Below, one piece after another: positions 50,330 to 59,486 of a DNA stretch of 64,000 nt. The stretch covers positions 1 through 64,000 of the forward strand of contig NZ_CZJT01000103.1 of the NCBI RefSeq assembly GCF_900010755.1, given 5' to 3'. The position numbers and the translations under genes were made by a program. Every line of letters starts with the position of its first letter. Position 1 is the first letter of the stretch. Below the pieces are notes generated by a model, which saw only the letters and a program-made list of their open reading frames with translations, searched no databases and was not told the DNA's origin. This DNA comes from Paeniglutamicibacter antarcticus (GTDB lineage: Bacteria > Actinomycetota > Actinomycetes > Actinomycetales > Micrococcaceae).

Positions 50330-51118
50330 TCAGCGTTTTCGACCCACCATGAAAATGCGTCGGAATGGGAACATCGTCAATGACTCACCGTTGACACCCT
50401 CAAACGGCGGGTAAGCCCGCGCAACCAACCGGGCATAGTCACTTTCAAACTCCTCAGACTCTTCCCGATTTAATTTAGCGAGAACCGGACGCAATGCGGT
50501 GCCACGTACCCATTCAAGCACCGGGTCTTTCCCCGCTAGGACCTGCCCGTACGTGGTTTCCCAGACATCGGTCTCAAATCCCGCGGCCAACAGGATCTTC
50601 AGATAGTCTTCCGGTTCACCCACGGCATCATCATGCCGCAAGACGCCAGCCAATTTCGGGGCCCACCTTTCTGAGTCGGCAAGCTCTCGCATCAAGGCAT
50701 GGGAGGGTGAAGAAAAATTGCCCGGCACCTGAACGGCAAACCATGAACCCGGCTTGAGTGCACCCAGCCACTTGACCATGAGTTCCCGGTGTCCCGGAAT
50801 CCACTGCAGCATGGCGTTGCTGACCAAGACATCAGTGTTGGGGTCAGGCATCCAGCTGGAGGCATCGGCAAGTTCAAATTCCAGGTTGGGGGGATGCTGG
50901 GCGGAACAGGCCTTCTGGACCATTTCGTCGGATGAATCCAAGCCAACCACCCTGGCGTCGGGCCAGCGCTCGGCCAATGACCGGGTCAACGGGCCGGGGC
51001 CACAGCCAAGATCCACCACCAACGTCGGGTCGATTGCCGTGACCCGGGAAGTCAGATCGAAAAATGGCCGATCTCGATGATCTGCGAACTGTACATACTT
51101 TTCTGGGTCCCATTTCAT
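50330..51118 (-). CDS. tam: Trans-aconitate 2-methyltransferase
   Basis: A 262-residue class I SAM-dependent methyltransferase matching Tam, which methylates trans-aconitate, an inhibitor of aconitase. It starts with the family-typical MKWDPEKYVQFADHRDRPFFDL; SAM motif I is VVDLGCGPGPLT (about 34-45), and DARVVGLDSSDEM (motif II) and NAMLQWIPGHREL follow. Divergent from the helicase gene across 82 bp. Confidence 0.9.
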   Translation of the reverse strand: MKWDPEKYVQFADHRDRPFFDLTSRVTAIDPTLVVDLGCGPGPLTRSLAERWPDARVVGLDSSDEMVQKACSAQHPPNLEFELADASSWMPDPNTDVLVSNAMLQWIPGHRELMVKWLGALKPGSWFAVQVPGNFSSPSHALMRELADSERWAPKLAGVLRHDDAVGEPEDYLKILLAAGFETDVWETTYGQVLAGKDPVLEWVRGTALRPVLAKLNREESEEFESDYARLVARAYPPFEGVNGESLTMFPFRRIFMVGRKR

Positions 51119-51200
51119 GCCAACAGCCTAATCTCAGCAACGCGACCGGCTCCACAGCCACCGAAAGAAACCGCAACATAGGCGATAGGCTTGAAACATC

Positions 51201-53732
51201 ATGAATCTTACCGAGTTGCTGCCGAACACTCCCCCGCGTGGAGCCACCGCCGAATCCGTCTACGAAGCCTTCATCAAGTGGGTGGAAGACCGTGGCATTG
51301 GGCTGTACCCCGCGCAGGATGAAGCCGTCATGGAATTCGTGGCAGGCAACAACGTCATTCTGGCCACGCCGACGGGTTCCGGTAAGTCACTGGTCGCCGT
51401 CGCCGCACACTTCTACGCGCTGGCCCGCGGAGAACGCAGCTACTACACAGCCCCCATCAAGGCACTGGTCTCCGAGAAGTTCTTCGATTTGTGCAAGATC
51501 TTCGGCGCGGAAAACGTCGGCATGGTCACCGGCGACTCCTCGGTCAACCAAGACGCCCCGATCATCTGCTGCACCGCTGAAATCCTCGCCAACATCGCCC
51601 TGCGCGAAGGCAAAAGTGCTGACCTCGGCCCGGTGGTCATGGATGAATTCCACTTCTACGCGGATCCACAGCGCGGTTGGGCCTGGCAGGTTCCGCTGTT
51701 GGAACTGCCACAGGCACAGTTCCTTCTGATGTCGGCGACCCTGGGAGATGTTTCACGCTTCGAGGACGAGCTCACGCTGCGCACGGGGCGGCCCACCACC
51801 ACCGTGGCACACGCAGAGCGCCCGATTCCGCTGCACTACTACTACTCGGAAGACCCGATCCAGGAAGCGATCGAGGAACTGCTCAAGACCAAGCAGGTGC
51901 CCATCTACGTGGTGCACTTCAGCCAGCTTGAGGCCATCGACCGGGCCACCAGCCTGATGAGCATCAACGTCTGCACGCGCGAGGAAAAGGACCGGATCTC
52001 CGAGCTGATCGCAGGCTTCCGCTTTGCGGCGGGCTTCGGCAAGACCCTGAACCGGCTGGTCCGCCACGGCATCGGCGTGCACCATGCGGGCATGTTGCCC
52101 AAGTACCGCCGCTTGGTGGAGCAGCTGGCACAGGCTGGCCTGCTGAAGGTCATCTGCGGCACCGACACCCTGGGCGTTGGCATCAACGTGCCGATCCGCA
52201 CCGTGTTGATCACCGCGCTGTCCAAGTACGACGGCATCCGCACCCGCCTGCTGAACTCGCGCGAATTCCACCAGATCGCCGGGCGTGCCGGGCGTGCGGG
52301 CTTCGACACCGTCGGAACCGTGATGGTCCAGGCACCGGAACACGCAATCGAGAACAAGAAGAACATGGAGAAGGCGCTCGCGAAGTTCGGCGACGACTCC
52401 AAGAAGATCCGCCAGGTGGTCAAGAAAAAGCCGCCGCAGGGCTTTGTGACCTGGGGCGAGAAGACTTACGAGCGCATCATCGCCTCCACCCCGGAACCGT
52501 TGAACTCCTCATTTGTGGTCACCCACTCGATGCTGCTGAACCTGTTGGACCGCAAGGGCGATTCGTTCGCAGCGGCCCGCCGCCTGCTCACCGAAAACCA
52601 CGAGACCCCGGCCAAGCAGCGCGCGCTGCAGCGCAAGGCGCTGGGCATACTGCGCGAACTGCTGGCCACCGGCGTCGTCGAGCGTTTGGATGTCCCCGAC
52701 GAATATGGCAACAAGCTGGCGCTGACCGTGCACCTGCAGCAGAACTTCGCGCTGAACCAGCCGCTGTCCCCGTTTGCCCTGGCGGCCCTGGAACTCTTCG
52801 ACGAGGAATCCCCCAGCTACGCACTTGATGTGGTTTCGGTCATCGAAGCGACGCTGGAAAAGCCGCGCCAGGTCATCGGCGCACAGGAAAAGAAGGCCCG
52901 CGGCGAGGCAATTGCCGCGATGAAGGCCGACGGCATGGAATACGACGCCCGCATGGCCGCGCTGGAGGAAGTCACCTACCCGCAGCCGCTGGCCCAGGTG
53001 CTCGGCGACGCCTTTGAGCAGTACCGCGCCGGTGCCCCGTGGCTCGGCGACTTTGAGGTGGCCCCCAAATCGGTGGTGCGTGACATGTACGAACGCGCCA
53101 TGAGCTTCAGCGAATACGTGCAGTTCTACTCGATCGCCCGCTCCGAGGGCGTGCTGCTGCGCTACCTCACCGACGCCTACAAGGCGCTGCGCCAGACGGT
53201 GCCGCAGGATGCACTGCGCGAGGACCTCGAGGACCTCATCGAATGGCTCGGCGAATTGATCCGTCAGATCGACTCCTCGCTGCTCGATGAATGGGAAGAA
53301 CTCGCCAACGGCGTGTTGCACGAACCCGACGCCGAGATCATCCCGCCGGCCCCGGAGCGCCTGACCTCCAACGAGCGAGCCTTCCGCGTGATGCTTCGCA
53401 ACGACATGTTCAAGCGCGTGAAGCTCTTCGCCGACGAACAGGACGAGGCACTGGGCAACCTGGATGGGCACAACGGTTTTGACGCCGATGCCTGGGCGGA
53501 TGCCATGGATGCGTACTTCGAGGAACACGAGGACATCGACGACGGCCCCGGCGGCCGCGGCCCCAACCTGCTGATCATCAGCACCGGCGCCGAAACCTGG
53601 AAGGTGCGCCAAATCTTCGCGGACCCGGCCAACCACCATGACTGGGGCATCGACGCGACGGTGAACCTCGCGGATTCCGATGAAGCGGGTTACCCGGTCA
53701 TCACCGTCACCCGCGTGGGCCGGCTGGACTAG
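51201..53732 (+). CDS. DEAD/DEAH box (Ski2-like) helicase with DUF3516 C-terminus
   Basis: An 843-residue superfamily 2 helicase. Motif I is ATPTGSGKSLVA (about 54-65), motif II DEFH (about 149-152), motif III MSATLGD, motif IV-VI region GVHHAGMLPKYRRLVEQLAQ, GTDTLGVGINVP and QIAGRAGRAG. The C-terminal half (about 470-843) resembles DUF3516, found with this helicase in Actinobacteria. It is likely an RNA helicase; substrate undetermined. A 16-bp terminator follows. Confidence 0.92.
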   Translation: MNLTELLPNTPPRGATAESVYEAFIKWVEDRGIGLYPAQDEAVMEFVAGNNVILATPTGSGKSLVAVAAHFYALARGERSYYTAPIKALVSEKFFDLCKIFGAENVGMVTGDSSVNQDAPIICCTAEILANIALREGKSADLGPVVMDEFHFYADPQRGWAWQVPLLELPQAQFLLMSATLGDVSRFEDELTLRTGRPTTTVAHAERPIPLHYYYSEDPIQEAIEELLKTKQVPIYVVHFSQLEAIDRATSLMSINVCTREEKDRISELIAGFRFAAGFGKTLNRLVRHGIGVHHAGMLPKYRRLVEQLAQAGLLKVICGTDTLGVGINVPIRTVLITALSKYDGIRTRLLNSREFHQIAGRAGRAGFDTVGTVMVQAPEHAIENKKNMEKALAKFGDDSKKIRQVVKKKPPQGFVTWGEKTYERIIASTPEPLNSSFVVTHSMLLNLLDRKGDSFAAARRLLTENHETPAKQRALQRKALGILRELLATGVVERLDVPDEYGNKLALTVHLQQNFALNQPLSPFALAALELFDEESPSYALDVVSVIEATLEKPRQVIGAQEKKARGEAIAAMKADGMEYDARMAALEEVTYPQPLAQVLGDAFEQYRAGAPWLGDFEVAPKSVVRDMYERAMSFSEYVQFYSIARSEGVLLRYLTDAYKALRQTVPQDALREDLEDLIEWLGELIRQIDSSLLDEWEELANGVLHEPDAEIIPPAPERLTSNERAFRVMLRNDMFKRVKLFADEQDEALGNLDGHNGFDADAWADAMDAYFEEHEDIDDGPGGRGPNLLIISTGAETWKVRQIFADPANHHDWGIDATVNLADSDEAGYPVITVTRVGRLD

Positions 53733-53754
53733 CGCCGAAAAGCATCCACAACGC

Positions 53755-53808
53755 CAAACAGCCGTTGTTCTCCATTCCCGCGAGGGAAGGAAGAACAACG
53801 GCTGTTTG
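53755..53808. terminator. Bidirectional terminator after the helicase gene
   Basis: CAAACAGCCGTTGTTC (53755-53770) pairs exactly with 53793-53808, a 16-bp stem, followed by T-rich sequence. Lies between convergent genes. Confidence 0.88.
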
Positions 53809-53820
53809 TTTGGGGAAAAG

Positions 53821-54675
53821 CTAGAGTCCCAGGAACATGCTCAGCGACTGGGCCTGGCCCCGGAACACCAGCACCAGCGGAACCACCATGCCCACCAGCG
53901 CGTACGCGGAGACCGGGACGCAGAGCAACCATTCGCGAGCCGATCCTGCCTTGCCGAGGATCGGGAACGCGATGCGGCCGCTTGGCTTCCAGATGTCCTT
54001 CAGGACCGGAACCTTGCGCAACACCCTGGGCGAGCGCATCTTGATGGGCCAGATCAGGTTGCAGCCACCGACGGTGAGCATGTCCCCCAGGATATGCACC
54101 GCGCAACCAACCGCCACCGCAAGCACCAGCCAGTTTTGCTCATCCGGGGAGAACACCGCAACAAAGATGCCCGCCGGGATGGAGAGCAACCACGGCAGCC
54201 TGGCCATGGTGTCCGGGATGAACTTCAGCGCCTTCAGCGCGAAGGACACCAACAGCACCGCCAGCAAGCCGGCTCCGGGGTAGATGATCCCGAATCGGTC
54301 ACTGTCAACTGTCCAGAGCCCCAGCACCCAGGCCAGCGCCGTAAACGCGCCGATACCCAACAGCGAGTGCGTGCCGTTGCGGTGTCCGCCGGAAACCTCG
54401 CCGATGCCGGCGCAGATCGCATTGGAGACCGGCGGAAGCGAATGCGCGATGGTTGCATGGCGGTGGTCGGCATCCGGCAACAGGGCCGCGCCGGCGCACA
54501 CCATGGCGCCCGCAACCCCGGCAATGGGTGATTGTTCCAGCAGGCCGAAGCCCAGCGGGATGGCATCGGGCATCCACGAGATCGTCTCGGGGAGATTGCC
54601 GGTGGGGAGCTTGAAGCTCGTGGTCAACGCGATCCAGGCTGCTGCGCCGGTGGCCGCGTGGTGGCCGCCCATCAT
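53821..54675 (-). CDS. Membrane-bound metal-dependent hydrolase (YdjM/DUF457 family)
   Basis: A 284-residue multi-helix membrane protein with the conserved metal-binding motifs of the YdjM/LexA-regulated hydrolase family: HHAATG at the very start, LLPDADHRHA (about 65-74), HRNGTHSLLG (about 97-106) and VHILGDMLT (about 198-206). About seven helices. Family members are uncharacterised; some are damage-inducible. The start gives MMGGHH, with the first His pair only 5 residues in, as usual. Confidence 0.88.
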   Translation of the reverse strand: MMGGHHAATGAAAWIALTTSFKLPTGNLPETISWMPDAIPLGFGLLEQSPIAGVAGAMVCAGAALLPDADHRHATIAHSLPPVSNAICAGIGEVSGGHRNGTHSLLGIGAFTALAWVLGLWTVDSDRFGIIYPGAGLLAVLLVSFALKALKFIPDTMARLPWLLSIPAGIFVAVFSPDEQNWLVLAVAVGCAVHILGDMLTVGGCNLIWPIKMRSPRVLRKVPVLKDIWKPSGRIAFPILGKAGSAREWLLCVPVSAYALVGMVVPLVLVFRGQAQSLSMFLGL

Positions 54676-54784
54676 ATGGGGGTCCCCCTCTAAATTGTTC
54701 TAGCATTCGATCGCCCCCACCTTATGACGGCCCACCCATGCGTTGGCTTCACCGCGCGCAACCCGCCCCGGTAGGCTTGGTCAC

Positions 54785-55264
54785 ATGCCTGAACCACGCC
54801 CCGCGCAACCTGCCGACGTCCCCGCAATCCTCCAACTCATCCACGAATTGGCGGTGTATGAGAAGGAACCCGACGCGGTCAAAAACACCGAGGTGGAACT
54901 GACAGCACACCTCTTCGGCCCCAACCCGCAGGTCTACGCACACGTGATTGAGGAGGACGGGAGTGTGCTGGGCTTTGCACTCTGGTACCTGACCTACTCC
55001 ACCTGGGAGGGCACCCACGGCATCCACCTGGAGGATTTGTACGTGCGCCAGGCGGTACGTGGCGGCGGACACGGCAAGGCGCTGCTGCGGAACCTGGCGG
55101 CCATCGCCGTGGAGCGTGGCTACAAGCGTGTCGAATGGAGCGTGCTTGACTGGAACGAACCCGCTATCGGCTTCTACGACTCGCTCGGCGCCGGCTCCAT
55201 GGACGGCTGGACCGTCCGCCGGCTCGAGGGCGACTCCTTGGCTGAACTGGGGTCCCGGCCATGA
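54785..55264 (+). CDS. GNAT family N-acetyltransferase (diamine acetyltransferase-like)
   Basis: A 159-residue GNAT enzyme. The segment GIHLEDLYVRQAVRGGGHGKALL (about 79-101) contains the acetyl-CoA pyrophosphate-binding R/QxxGxG/A motif, and EWSVLDWNEPAIGFYDSLGA (about 116-135) is the conserved end found in spermidine/spermine and thialysine acetyltransferases. ATG 54785 matches the family start; the frame upstream to 54743 is not needed. Overlaps the peptidase gene by 4 bp. Confidence 0.9.
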   Translation: MPEPRPAQPADVPAILQLIHELAVYEKEPDAVKNTEVELTAHLFGPNPQVYAHVIEEDGSVLGFALWYLTYSTWEGTHGIHLEDLYVRQAVRGGGHGKALLRNLAAIAVERGYKRVEWSVLDWNEPAIGFYDSLGAGSMDGWTVRRLEGDSLAELGSRP

Positions 55265-56529
55265 GCACCTTCCGCGGCATGAAAACCACCGAACACTACT
55301 TCCAGCTCCCGCTGGATCACGCCAAACCTGCGGGCGAAACCATCACCGTTTTCGCCCGCGAGATCGTTTCCACCGATCACCAGGATCCTGCCGAACTGCC
55401 GTGGCTGCTGTTCTTGCAGGGCGGCCCGGGCGGCAAATCCCCGCGCCCCGGCTCGCTCTCAGGCTGGCTGGCCGAGGCTGCCAAGACCTTCCGCGTCTTG
55501 CTGCTTGACCAGCGTGGCACCGGGCTGAGCACCCCCGCCAACCGGCAGACCCTGCCGCTGCGCGGGGACGGCGCCGCGCAGGCAGCCTACCTCACCCACT
55601 TCCGCGCCGATTCGATTGTGCGTGATGCGGAGGCCATCCGCGAAAAGCTCGGTATCGACACGTGGAGCACCTTCGGCCAAAGCTACGGCGGCTTCTGCAC
55701 GCTGACCTACCTCTCGATAGCCCCGCAATCCCTGGAACGCTGCCTGATCACCGGCGGGCTCGCCTCGCTGGACGCGGACGCGGCCACCGTGTACCGGGCC
55801 ACCTACGCGCGCATGGCGGCGCGTAACGCTGAGTACTTCTCCTGGTACCCGGAGGATGCCAAGACCCTGGCCCGCATCGTGGGGCACCTGCGGCGCACCG
55901 CCGAACACCTGCCCAACGGCCGGGAGCTGAGCATTCCCCTGGTGCAAATGCTCGGGCAATTCCTGGGCGGGAACACCCGGGTGCACCTGCTGCACCACGT
56001 ATTCGAGGGTGCCTTTGTGCACACCCCGGGCGGGGACCGGCTCTCGGACACCTTCCTGGCGGAAATCCAGGTCCAGGCGGATCGCAGCACCAATCCGCTG
56101 TACGCGCTTATGCACGAATCCATCTACGCGCAGGGCGCGGCCACCAACTGGGCTGCCGAGTCCGTGCTCGTCGAATTCCCTGGATTCTCCCCCGCCGCCG
56201 AGGTTCCGCTGCTCACCGGCGAAATGGTGTACCGCTGGTACTTCGAATCGGATCCGGTGCTGCGCCCCTTGGAGGAAACCGCCCGCATCCTGGCCGAACA
56301 CGAGGATTGGGGCCAGCTCTACGACCTTGAGACCTTGGCCGGCAACACGGTTCCGGTGGCAGCCGCCGTATACACCGACGACGTCTATGTAGATCGGGAC
56401 TTGTCGATCGCCACGGCACATGCTGTGGCCGGTTTGAAGGTCTGGGAAACCAACGAATTCCACCACGACGGCATCGGCGACGAGGGCGCCATGATCTTCG
56501 CGAAACTGCTGGAGACGACGGCTGACTGA
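55261..56529 (+). CDS. S33 family prolyl aminopeptidase-like alpha/beta hydrolase
   Basis: A 422-residue alpha/beta hydrolase of the proline iminopeptidase family, removing N-terminal residues (often Pro) from peptides. The oxyanion loop is LQGGPGGKS (about 52-60), the DQRGTGLS motif is about 83-90, the nucleophile is Ser141 in GQSYGG, and the catalytic His is expected in the C-terminal EFHHDGIGDEG. It overlaps the GNAT gene by 4 bp, so they form a two-gene operon closed by a strong terminator. Confidence 0.9.
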   Translation: MSTFRGMKTTEHYFQLPLDHAKPAGETITVFAREIVSTDHQDPAELPWLLFLQGGPGGKSPRPGSLSGWLAEAAKTFRVLLLDQRGTGLSTPANRQTLPLRGDGAAQAAYLTHFRADSIVRDAEAIREKLGIDTWSTFGQSYGGFCTLTYLSIAPQSLERCLITGGLASLDADAATVYRATYARMAARNAEYFSWYPEDAKTLARIVGHLRRTAEHLPNGRELSIPLVQMLGQFLGGNTRVHLLHHVFEGAFVHTPGGDRLSDTFLAEIQVQADRSTNPLYALMHESIYAQGAATNWAAESVLVEFPGFSPAAEVPLLTGEMVYRWYFESDPVLRPLEETARILAEHEDWGQLYDLETLAGNTVPVAAAVYTDDVYVDRDLSIATAHAVAGLKVWETNEFHHDGIGDEGAMIFAKLLETTAD

Positions 56530-56577
56530 GGCTTTCCCGGCGGTGCGGTAAACCGCCCTGCTTCACGGAAACAACAA

Positions 56578-56623
56578 GAAGCCCCCCGTGGGCCGGCACG
56601 AATGCCATCCCACGGGGGGCTTC
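56578..56623 (+). terminator. Terminator after the S33 peptidase gene
   Basis: GAAGCCCCCCGTGGG (56578-56592) pairs exactly with 56609-56623, a 15-bp very GC-rich stem followed by TTCC. Ends the GNAT-peptidase operon. Confidence 0.8.
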
Positions 56624-57037
56624 CGGCTCCGACCTCAAATCGAAGTTGGCGAACCGTTTTGATCGGCTTTTGGCTTCCGCAACGTCCCCAAGACGCGGCG
56701 GCGGCCAATGCATGGCGTGAGAGTGCCCGGGCTGCACAAGGCAATTTACCCCTCGGCCCACCAACCTGCCCGGACTCAACATTCCCACGGCATCCCCTCA
56801 TGCCATGGTCCTTTACACGTCAGGGAAACCCCGCCCTTCGCTTCCGTGGGCGTTGTTTGACGGGCTACCGCATCGAAACACCAGCGGGTCGCAATCCGAA
56901 GCCGGTTTATGAGACCGGAAGCCAGCGCAACCCGTGAAGGTTCCAGCAAAGCCTCGCAACACAATTCACTGTTTTCACGCTATCGCGGCCACTGGCGGGC
57001 AGGAATAGACCTAGGTCTACACTTGGGGCACCTTGCC
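56624..57037. other. 414-bp stretch without a recognisable gene
   Basis: Between the peptidase terminator and the response regulator gene. No open frame here has a ribosome site plus recognisable protein character. The only structured element I see is the 14-bp palindrome at 57006-57019. It could hold a small RNA or the 3' leader of the two-component operon. Confidence 0.4.
57006..57019. promoter_or_regulatory. Perfect 14-bp palindrome TAGACCTAGGTCTA
   Basis: A continuous palindrome located 19 bp beyond the response regulator stop codon. The half-site fits the style of NarL/LuxR or TetR operators, but it lies downstream, not upstream, of the adjacent gene. No target gene is evident. Confidence 0.35.
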
Positions 57038-57688
57038 TCATCCGTGGGTTAGGTAACGCATCACGGCTTGGACCCTGCGATGGGAATCCCCGTCAAGAGC
57101 CAGACCCAGCGCATCGTAGATACGCGAGGTATGTTGAACCACAGCTTTCTCGCTCAGGAAGAGCTCAGCGGCAATGCGGGCGTTTGACCGCCCTTCTGCC
57201 ATCAACGCGAGAACTTCCTGCTGGCGTGGCGTCAGTTTGCGCACCGGCCCGTCGGACAGCTTGGCACGGGCAAGCATCAAGGCCACGATGTCAGGATCCA
57301 GCGCCGTTCCTCCTTGGATGACTTCACGCAGATCTGCCAAGAAGGTGTCAACGTCCGCGATGCGTTGCTTGAGCAGGTAACCGACCTTCCCGTTCGACTC
57401 GGCGAGCAGTTCATCGGCATAGCGACGCTGCATGTGTTGGGAGAGCACGACCACCGCGATGTGCGGGTGCCTGGCCCGGATTCTCAAGGCCGCAAGGAGG
57501 CCTTCGTCGGAATGGCCCGGCGGCATCCTGATATCGGTGATCACCAGGTCGGGCAGGTGCTCGTCAACATCTTTTTCCAGTTCAACCGCGTCTTGGGCCG
57601 CAGCCACGACCTCGAAACCGCCGTCCTCCAGCACTAGTTGCAGGCCGCGCCGCAGCAGGCTCTCATCTTCCCCAATGACTACGCGCAT
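57038..57688 (-). CDS. Two-component response regulator, NarL/LuxR family
   Basis: A 216-residue regulator: N-terminal receiver domain with acidic pair Glu7/Asp8 and phospho-acceptor Asp52 (LVITDIRMPPGHSDEG), and a C-terminal LuxR-type HTH (LTPRQQEVLALMAEGRSNARIAAELFLSEKAVVQHTSRIYDALGL, about 150-195). It overlaps the upstream histidine kinase by 10 nt, so the two are a cognate pair. Signal and targets unknown. Confidence 0.93.
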   Translation of the reverse strand: MRVVIGEDESLLRRGLQLVLEDGGFEVVAAAQDAVELEKDVDEHLPDLVITDIRMPPGHSDEGLLAALRIRARHPHIAVVVLSQHMQRRYADELLAESNGKVGYLLKQRIADVDTFLADLREVIQGGTALDPDIVALMLARAKLSDGPVRKLTPRQQEVLALMAEGRSNARIAAELFLSEKAVVQHTSRIYDALGLALDGDSHRRVQAVMRYLTHG

Positions 57689-59430
57689 GGTAATTTCACC
57701 GATATTTGTGTTCCCGTCCCGGGCTCGCTGCGCAGGCAGAAATGCCCGCCCAGAACGTCCACGCGGTCACTGGCACCGCGGAGCCCCGTGCCCTGCTGTG
57801 GATCGGCACCGCCGATTCCATCGTCTTGCACCTGGATCACCAGCCACCCGTCCGATCTATGGAGTTCAACCCGGACGGCGCCGGCATGTGCATGCTTGAC
57901 GGCATTGGTCAGCGACTCCGCCAACACAAAATACGCAGTGCTTTCGACCGCCGGCGGGCACCCGAAATCACCGATGTTGATCTCAAGCTCGGTGGGAACA
58001 GGCATCCGGTCGACAAGGTCCTCGGCGGCGGCAACCAGGCCGCGTTCGATCAGGGCGGCAGGCATCACAGCATGCACCAATTGACGCAGGTCGGCTGCCG
58101 CCGCGTCGATACCCCGCCGCAGCCCGGTGGCGCGTTCGGCGGTATCAGAGACCGTCTTCGAGGCGTTGGCCATTTGCTGGGCTTCAAGGGCCAGCAGGAC
58201 AAGTTGCATTTGAAGCCCGTCATGAAGGTCCCTGGCAATCCGCTTCCGTTCCCGATCGGCGGCATCAACCAAACGCTCTCTTGAGCGTTGCAGGGCAGTG
58301 TGGCTTTCCCGCAGGTCCGCCGTCAGTCGTTCCCGGTCGACGGCTATGGCCACCACTTGGCCCGCCGAGCGGACCCGTTCAATGTCCTCGACAGCAGTGG
58401 AGTCAAAAGTTATCGCCCCGACAAGGAGTCCATCGAGGTCGATTTCCACCACCCCGCGGTTGTTGCCTGCCGGGAGGACGGCAACGGGGTTCCCGTCATC
58501 GTCGATGAAGATTCCTAGTTTTGGAACCCAAAACGACAATTCCAGCGTGGGATCCCCCACGGTGCGGGCCAGGGCCAATCTCAGGCTCGAGCGCGTTCCG
58601 CCCCAGCCGCCGAGCCACGACCCGAGCTCCTCGAGCTCAGCAGTCTTGGCGAATCCACCGCGTAGGATCCCTTGGCTAAATGCCACGGGAATCCCTCCGA
58701 GGGCCACGAGTTGGATGGCTGCCCGGGCCTCGCCGGAGAAGTTGAGCACGGGGCCCAGCACAATGGCACCGAAGGGGACGAGCACCACGGCAAAGGCCCC
58801 GTAGGCGAACAACGGCATCAGCACTCTGCGGTGGGCCGCATCGGCCCGGACCAGACGTCGAATGAGCACGAAGGCGGTGGCTGACATGACAGCCGTTCCC
58901 ACCATCTTCTGCAGGGCGGCGATGCCCGCAACCATGCCGGGGTTGTCAGCAATCGCCATGGCGGGGAGCGGGCCTTCTAAATCGAGCAGGTAGACAGGCG
59001 CCTGCAGCAGCAACGAATTCACATAGGCCAAGGCCACCGTGTATTTCGAGAGCCTGCCGGAAAGATGCCCGGAGGGGAAGGCATGAAGCATGTGGACTGT
59101 CACCGCAAGGACCAGGGTGGCACCCACGCTCCCGACGGCAATGAGCACCGGGATTTCGGTATTGATGAGGCTTCCCAGCAACACCGAGAAACCGCCCAGG
59201 AGAATGAGGCCGCCCAACCGGTTTCCCGGGCGCCGGTACCACGCATGCAACCCCGCACACAGGTACGCCAGGAAAACAAGCGGGAAAAGAATGACCACTC
59301 GTCCCGAGGGCCCGCCCAAGGGCAACAATGCGCAGACGATACCCGCGAAGGCCAACCCTGCGCATAAGACAACCAGCAGCGATCGGTGCAGTGATCGAGC
59401 CAGGTTCGAGCGCATTGCCACAGTGGTCAT
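57679..59430 (-). CDS. Sensor histidine kinase, NarL-type (HisKA_3)
   Basis: A kinase of about 583 residues. The N-terminal half holds about eight hydrophobic helices with little extracytoplasmic sequence, then a GAF/PAS-like linker (about 300-380). The phospho-acceptor lies in RKRIARDLHDGLQMQLVLLALE (HisKA_3) and the ATPase domain shows LAESLTNAVKHAHA, DDGIGG and GTGLRGASDRV. ATG 59428-59430 with GGAG upstream is preferred; the frame runs on to 59613. Partner of the downstream response regulator (10-nt overlap). The intramembrane-type sensor suggests a membrane or envelope signal. Confidence 0.9.
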   Translation of the reverse strand: MTTVAMRSNLARSLHRSLLVVLCAGLAFAGIVCALLPLGGPSGRVVILFPLVFLAYLCAGLHAWYRRPGNRLGGLILLGGFSVLLGSLINTEIPVLIAVGSVGATLVLAVTVHMLHAFPSGHLSGRLSKYTVALAYVNSLLLQAPVYLLDLEGPLPAMAIADNPGMVAGIAALQKMVGTAVMSATAFVLIRRLVRADAAHRRVLMPLFAYGAFAVVLVPFGAIVLGPVLNFSGEARAAIQLVALGGIPVAFSQGILRGGFAKTAELEELGSWLGGWGGTRSSLRLALARTVGDPTLELSFWVPKLGIFIDDDGNPVAVLPAGNNRGVVEIDLDGLLVGAITFDSTAVEDIERVRSAGQVVAIAVDRERLTADLRESHTALQRSRERLVDAADRERKRIARDLHDGLQMQLVLLALEAQQMANASKTVSDTAERATGLRRGIDAAAADLRQLVHAVMPAALIERGLVAAAEDLVDRMPVPTELEINIGDFGCPPAVESTAYFVLAESLTNAVKHAHAGAVRVELHRSDGWLVIQVQDDGIGGADPQQGTGLRGASDRVDVLGGHFCLRSEPGTGTQISVKLPCA

Positions 59431-59486
59431 GGACTCCAATCTATCGTCCGACCTAGCCTGGCTCGATACTGGAGGGGCCGTGAACG

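Noticed and set aside
52509..53798. Minus-strand open frame (429 codons) across the helicase gene
   Set aside because: Antisense shadow; the helicase motifs on the plus strand are unambiguous.
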